Positions 7,011 through 10,788 of a stretch of DNA of 10,788 bases are shown here, one piece after another (positions within the stretch are counted from its first letter, which is position 1; every line of letters starts with the position of its first letter). Source of the stretch: Cochliopodium minus (taxonomy: Eukaryota > Discosea > Himatismenida > Cochliopodiidae). The notes below the pieces were generated by a model. It was not told where the DNA came from. It searched no databases and saw nothing but the letters and a program-made list of their open reading frames with translations. A program made the position numbers and the translations under genes. The stretch is taken from assembly GCA_024220525.1 (NCBI GenBank), contig JAMYWO010000195.1, positions 48,234 through 59,021 on the forward strand, given 5' to 3'.

Positions 7011-10000
7011 ATGTATAATTTTTCCAACAAGATAACCAAATTCAAGAATTACAATATATCAAAAAATTGTATTAATATATTGCCAAAATCAACCTTCAAC
7101 TTGATGAAATTCAAAAATTTCAGCACGAGCTTACAAATCCCCAAAATAAAGCCCTTGAAGATCAAACACAATCAAATACAGATCAGAAATTATATTCAAA
7201 TGGGCAACCCATGGGTATCCCCACAAGCAGAGCCAAAAGGAGAGCTCATCAAGAAATATACCACCAATCTCACAGACTTGGCAAAAAGATCCAAATTAGA
7301 TCCTGTTGTTGGGAGAGGCGAGGAAATAAGAAGGACAATAGAAGTTCTATCAAGAAGAAGAAAAAAGTAAACAAAGTTTTTTTTTTCAGCTAAAAATAAA
7401 AATAAAATTTAACTGAAAAAAATTTTTTTTTTTAAATAAAAAATTAAAGCAATCCAGTATTAATAGGAGATCCAGGAACAGGTAATCAAAATCAGTTTTT
7501 TTATTTTTTTTCTTATTATGTGACCTTATAGGTAAGAGTGCATTGGCAGAAGGTATTGCGATCAGGATAGTGGATGGAGACGTCCCAGACAGCATGAAAG
7601 ACAAACAGCTACTTTCATTAGATTTAGGAGCAGTGATGGCAGGTAATGACTTTTTTTAAAAATAAAATTAAAAATTTTTATTTTCATTTAATTTTTAATT
7701 CAAAAAATTTTTATTTCAAAAAAAAAACAAATTTTTTTTTCAATTTTTTTAAATCTCTTTTCACATTCTAGGTGCCAAATACAGAGGAGAGTTCGAGGAG
7801 AGATTCAAAGAAATCATCAAGACGGTGGTGGAGGACCAAAGCATCATTCTTTTCATTGACGAGATCCACCAGTTGGTCAGAATGGGTGCTACTGAGGGAG
7901 GAGCCATGGACGCAGCCAACATGATGAAGCCTTATCTTGCAAGAGGTAATCTATTTTTTAAAAAATAAAATTTATGAGATTTTAATCAATAAAAAATTTG
8001 TTTATTTTTTCAAAAAAATTATTTTTATTTTTTAATTTTATTTTTTTATTTTTTTTATTTTTTTTTATTTTTTATTTTTATATTTTTATTTTTTTTATTT
8101 TTTATTTTTTTTTATTTTTTTTTATTTTGATTTTTATTATTAATTTTAATCTTTAGGAGAGCTAAGATGTATTGGAGCCACTACAAAGGACGAATACAGA
8201 AAGTTCATTGAGACGGATACCGCTCTTGAGAGAAGATTCCAACCAATCCTCATTGGTGAACCAACTGTAGAGGAGACCATCTCCATCTTGAGGGGTTTGA
8301 AAGAGAAATACGAAATCCATCATGGTGTCAGAATTAATGACTCTGTATCTTATTTTTAATTTTTATTTTTTATTTTCATTTTTATTTTTATTAAATTTTT
8401 TTATTTTTTACATTTTCTTCATTTATTCAAATTTTTTATTTTTTATTTTATTTTTTATTTTTATATTATTTTTTATTTTATTATTTATTATTTATTTTTG
8501 TTTTTAATTTTTATTCTTTATTTATTAATTTTATCACCAATTTTTTTAATTTTTTTTTTTATTTTGATTTTTAATTTTTTTTTAATTTTATTAATTATTC
8601 TTTTTGATTTTGGTTTTATTTTTTTGATTTCATTTTAGGCTTTGGTTTCTGCTGCTGTTAATTCACATAGATATATCGCTGACAGATTTCTTCCTGACAA
8701 AGCCATCGACATCATTGGTATCAAACAAATATTAATTTGTTTTATTTTAATTTTTTTCTTTTTATTACTCAATATATCCATTTTAAATAATTTTTAATTT
8801 TTTTATAAATTTTTTTAATTTTTAATTGAAAAAAAATTATGATTAAAATTTATTTAATTTTACTTTACATTAATTTTAATTTAATTTACATTAATTTTAA
8901 TTTTTTTTTTAATTTTTTTTTTTAATTTATTTTAATTTTATTTTTATTCAATTTTTATTCAATATTAAAATAAACAGATGAAGCAGCCAGCAGACTTAGA
9001 ATCCAACAAGAGTCGAAGCCAGAGATCATCGAAAAGTTAGACAGAGAAATGATCATTCTGAAGATAGAGGTGGAGGCTTTGCGCAAAGAACACGATTTGT
9101 TCTCCAAACAAAAGCTTGAGAAAGTACAGGAGATTTTGAAGGAGAAAGATGAAGAATATGATCGTTTGACTCGCATTTGGGACGAAGAAAAGAAGAAAAT
9201 CGAAAAGATAAAAAAAATCAAGGTTTCATCTTTTTTTTTTTTTATTTTTTAATTTATTTTTGATTTTATTTATGATTTAACTTTATTAATTTTAGAATTA
9301 AAATTTTCCATTTTTATTTTTAATTTTTTGGATTTATTTATTAATTAAATTTTAATATTTTATTTATTTATTTTCAAACAAATATAAGTTCCAACATTTT
9401 TTTTTTTGATTTTTATATTTTAATATTTTTGTTACAAAATATATTATCCATTATTTATTTTCAAACAAATAAAAGTTTCAACATTTTTTTTTTTGATTTT
9501 TGATTTTTTTAAATTTTTTATTTCAATATTTATTTGTTGGATTTATTTATTGATTAAATTGTAATATTTTATTTATTTATTTTCAAACAAATAAAAGTTT
9601 CAACATTTTTTTTTTTGATTTTTATTTTTTGATTTCTTTAAATTTTTTATTTTAATATTTATTTGTTGGATTTATTTTTGCGTTTGATTTGAAAACAATT
9701 TAATTTATTTCATTCATTTAAAATTTTTTATTTTAAATTTTTTTAGTTGGACATAGATAAATATAATAGTGAATTGCAAGTCGCACAAAGAACTGGAAAA
9801 TTGGAGAGGGCCTCCGAGATTTTGTACGGAATCTTGCCCAACCTCCAAAAGCAACTTCCCAGCGAACTTTCCGATTCCGATGATTCTCTCAAAATGGTCA
9901 ACGAGAGCGTCAAAGAAGAAGACGTTGCTAAAGTCATCAGCAGACATACTGGGTATTTTTTATTTATTTTTTATTTATTTTTTGTTTACTTTTAAATTTC

Positions 10001-10788
10001 TTTTTTTTTGTATCTTTTGTTTATTTTTGAAGATTTTTTCCGATTGAATTTATTTATTTTCTTTTTTTTTTCTCACCAAATAATTTTAATTATTTGTTTT
10101 TTGTTTTTAAATTGTTTATTTATTTTTTTATTTGTTTTGTTGTCTTATATATTTTTGATTTTTTTTTTTGTATTTAAGTTTTTTTATTATTTGTTTGTTT
10201 ATTTACTTTTATTTATTTGTTTGTTTATTTGTTTTTTTATTTATTTGTTTGTTTATTTTTCTTTTCTTTTTTTTTTTCTCGCCAAATAATTTTAATTATT
10301 TGTTCTTTGTTTTTAAATTGTTTATTTTGAAGATTTTTTTTTTTTTGATTTATTTTTTCTTACCATTTATTTTTGATTTTTTTTTTTTTTTGCATTAAAG
10401 TTTTTATTTATTTATTTATTTATTTAAAAACTTTATTATTAATTTAATATTTGCAAGTATTCTTTTCCATTTTCATTTTTCATTTTTTTTTTATTCAAAT
10501 AAAATAGGATCCCATTAGAAAAGATTTTGTCAGGAGAAAAAGAGAAGTTAACAAGAATGGAGGAAATCATTTCCAAAGAAGTGGTCGGGCAACCCCAAGC
10601 TGTTAAAGCAGTTTCCGACTGCATCCGTATCTCTCGAGCTGGTCTCCAATCTCACCAAAGGCCTATCGGAGTCTTTTTGTTCTTGGGGCCTACTGGTAAA
10701 AAATTTTATGCTTAATTTATTTATATTTTTATTTTTTTATTTAATAATTTATTCTTATTTTTTAATTTTTCTTAATATTTTCTTCATT
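7011..10788 (+). CDS. Mitochondrial ClpB/Hsp78-type AAA+ disaggregase, 3' part outside window
   Basis: Exons 7011-7366, 7450-7481, 7532-7642, 7772-7945, 8157-8344, 8639-8717, 8978-9222, 9747-9952 and 10508-10695 give 526 complete codons. The tenth exon lies beyond the right edge. Residues 1 to about 65 are rich in K, N, R, S and I with few acids, a typical mitochondrial presequence. The two-repeat Clp N-domain is absent, as in yeast Hsp78. NBD1 follows with [20 protein letters not shown], Walker A GDPGTGKS (125-132), pore-loop [10 protein letters not shown] (Tyr170), Walker B ILFIDE (D196, E197), sensor GATT (231-234) and Arg finger ERRF (R250, R251). The coiled-coil M-domain (about 325-445), which marks ClpB over ClpA/C and couples to Hsp70, is full length. 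NBD2 begins [13 protein letters not shown] and stops at GPTG, the start of its Walker A. The product should extract and refold aggregated proteins in the mitochondrial matrix. Introns range from 50 to 555 bases. Confidence 0.93.
7946..8156 (+). other. T-rich ClpB intron
   Basis: This intron, a clear GT-AG interval between the exon ending YLAR-G and the exon starting ELRCIGATT, consists mostly of T-runs separated by single A residues. It shows the strong T-over-A strand asymmetry typical of introns in this window. Confidence 0.85.
9223..9746 (+). repeat. 524-base ClpB intron with internal imperfect repeats
   Basis: The intron has no coding signal. It holds three copies of a segment built on TCAAACAAATAAAAGTTTCA followed by ACA and a T-run, near 9374, 9461 and 9582. 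It also holds two copies of a GGATTTATTTATT(A/G)ATTAAATT block, near 9330 and 9539. The latter are about 210 bases apart, so the intron appears to have grown by a tandem duplication of a roughly 200-base unit. Confidence 0.75.
9953..10507 (+). repeat. 555-base ClpB intron with a duplicated block
   Basis: Positions 10072-10121 recur at 10278-10327 with about two mismatches, an offset of 206 bases. The shared block includes CCAAATAATTTTAATTATTT followed by a TTTGTTTTTAAATTG-type segment. A TTTTGAAGATTTTTT word also appears near 10026 and 10326. The rest is TTTG and TTTA simple sequence. No gene is visible here; the T-rich open frames are by-products of composition. Confidence 0.72.

Noticed and set aside
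10008-10398. Phe/Leu/Tyr-rich open frames resembling membrane proteins
   Set aside because: They are translations of T-rich simple sequence inside a ClpB intron whose flanking exons join in phase to give SRHTG-IPLEK.

Overview
The window looks like nuclear DNA from a very AT-rich unicellular eukaryote. Coding exons of moderate GC are cut by many T-rich GT-AG introns, ATG codons follow A-rich leaders, and one gene encodes a mitochondrial-type ClpB disaggregase. The lineage is not resolved; an amoebozoan, an anaeramoebid or an early fungal relative would all fit. Gene models were assembled by hand from splice sites and codon phase, and 25 introns were placed.

Layout. (1) 1-1677 (+): 3' part of a gene joining a Sel1-like repeat to a RING-type domain and a complete tandem-cysteine domain of the MYCBP2/PHR1 class, the RING-Cys-relay E3 ligases that esterify threonine. 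(2) 1862-4231 (-), convergent with gene 1: a six-exon gene for a 599-residue protein with about eight tandem CX2CX17-18CX2C zinc-finger units between acidic, aromatic-rich ends. Its introns sit at the same Gly codon between units. (3) 4232-5814: 1.6 kb without a confident gene, holding two islands of higher-complexity, coding-like sequence on the minus strand that do not join into an intact gene. (4) 5815-6712 (+): complete six-exon gene for a 202-residue UBE2Q-like E2 with an N-myristoylation-type start. (5) 7011 to the right edge (+): nine exons of a mitochondrial ClpB/Hsp78 disaggregase, cut just before its second Walker A motif finishes.

Three of the four firm genes act in protein quality control or ubiquitin transfer. 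The RCR-type E3 and the UBE2Q-type E2 both belong to families linked to ubiquitin transfer onto hydroxyl groups. Whether they work together cannot be decided from sequence.
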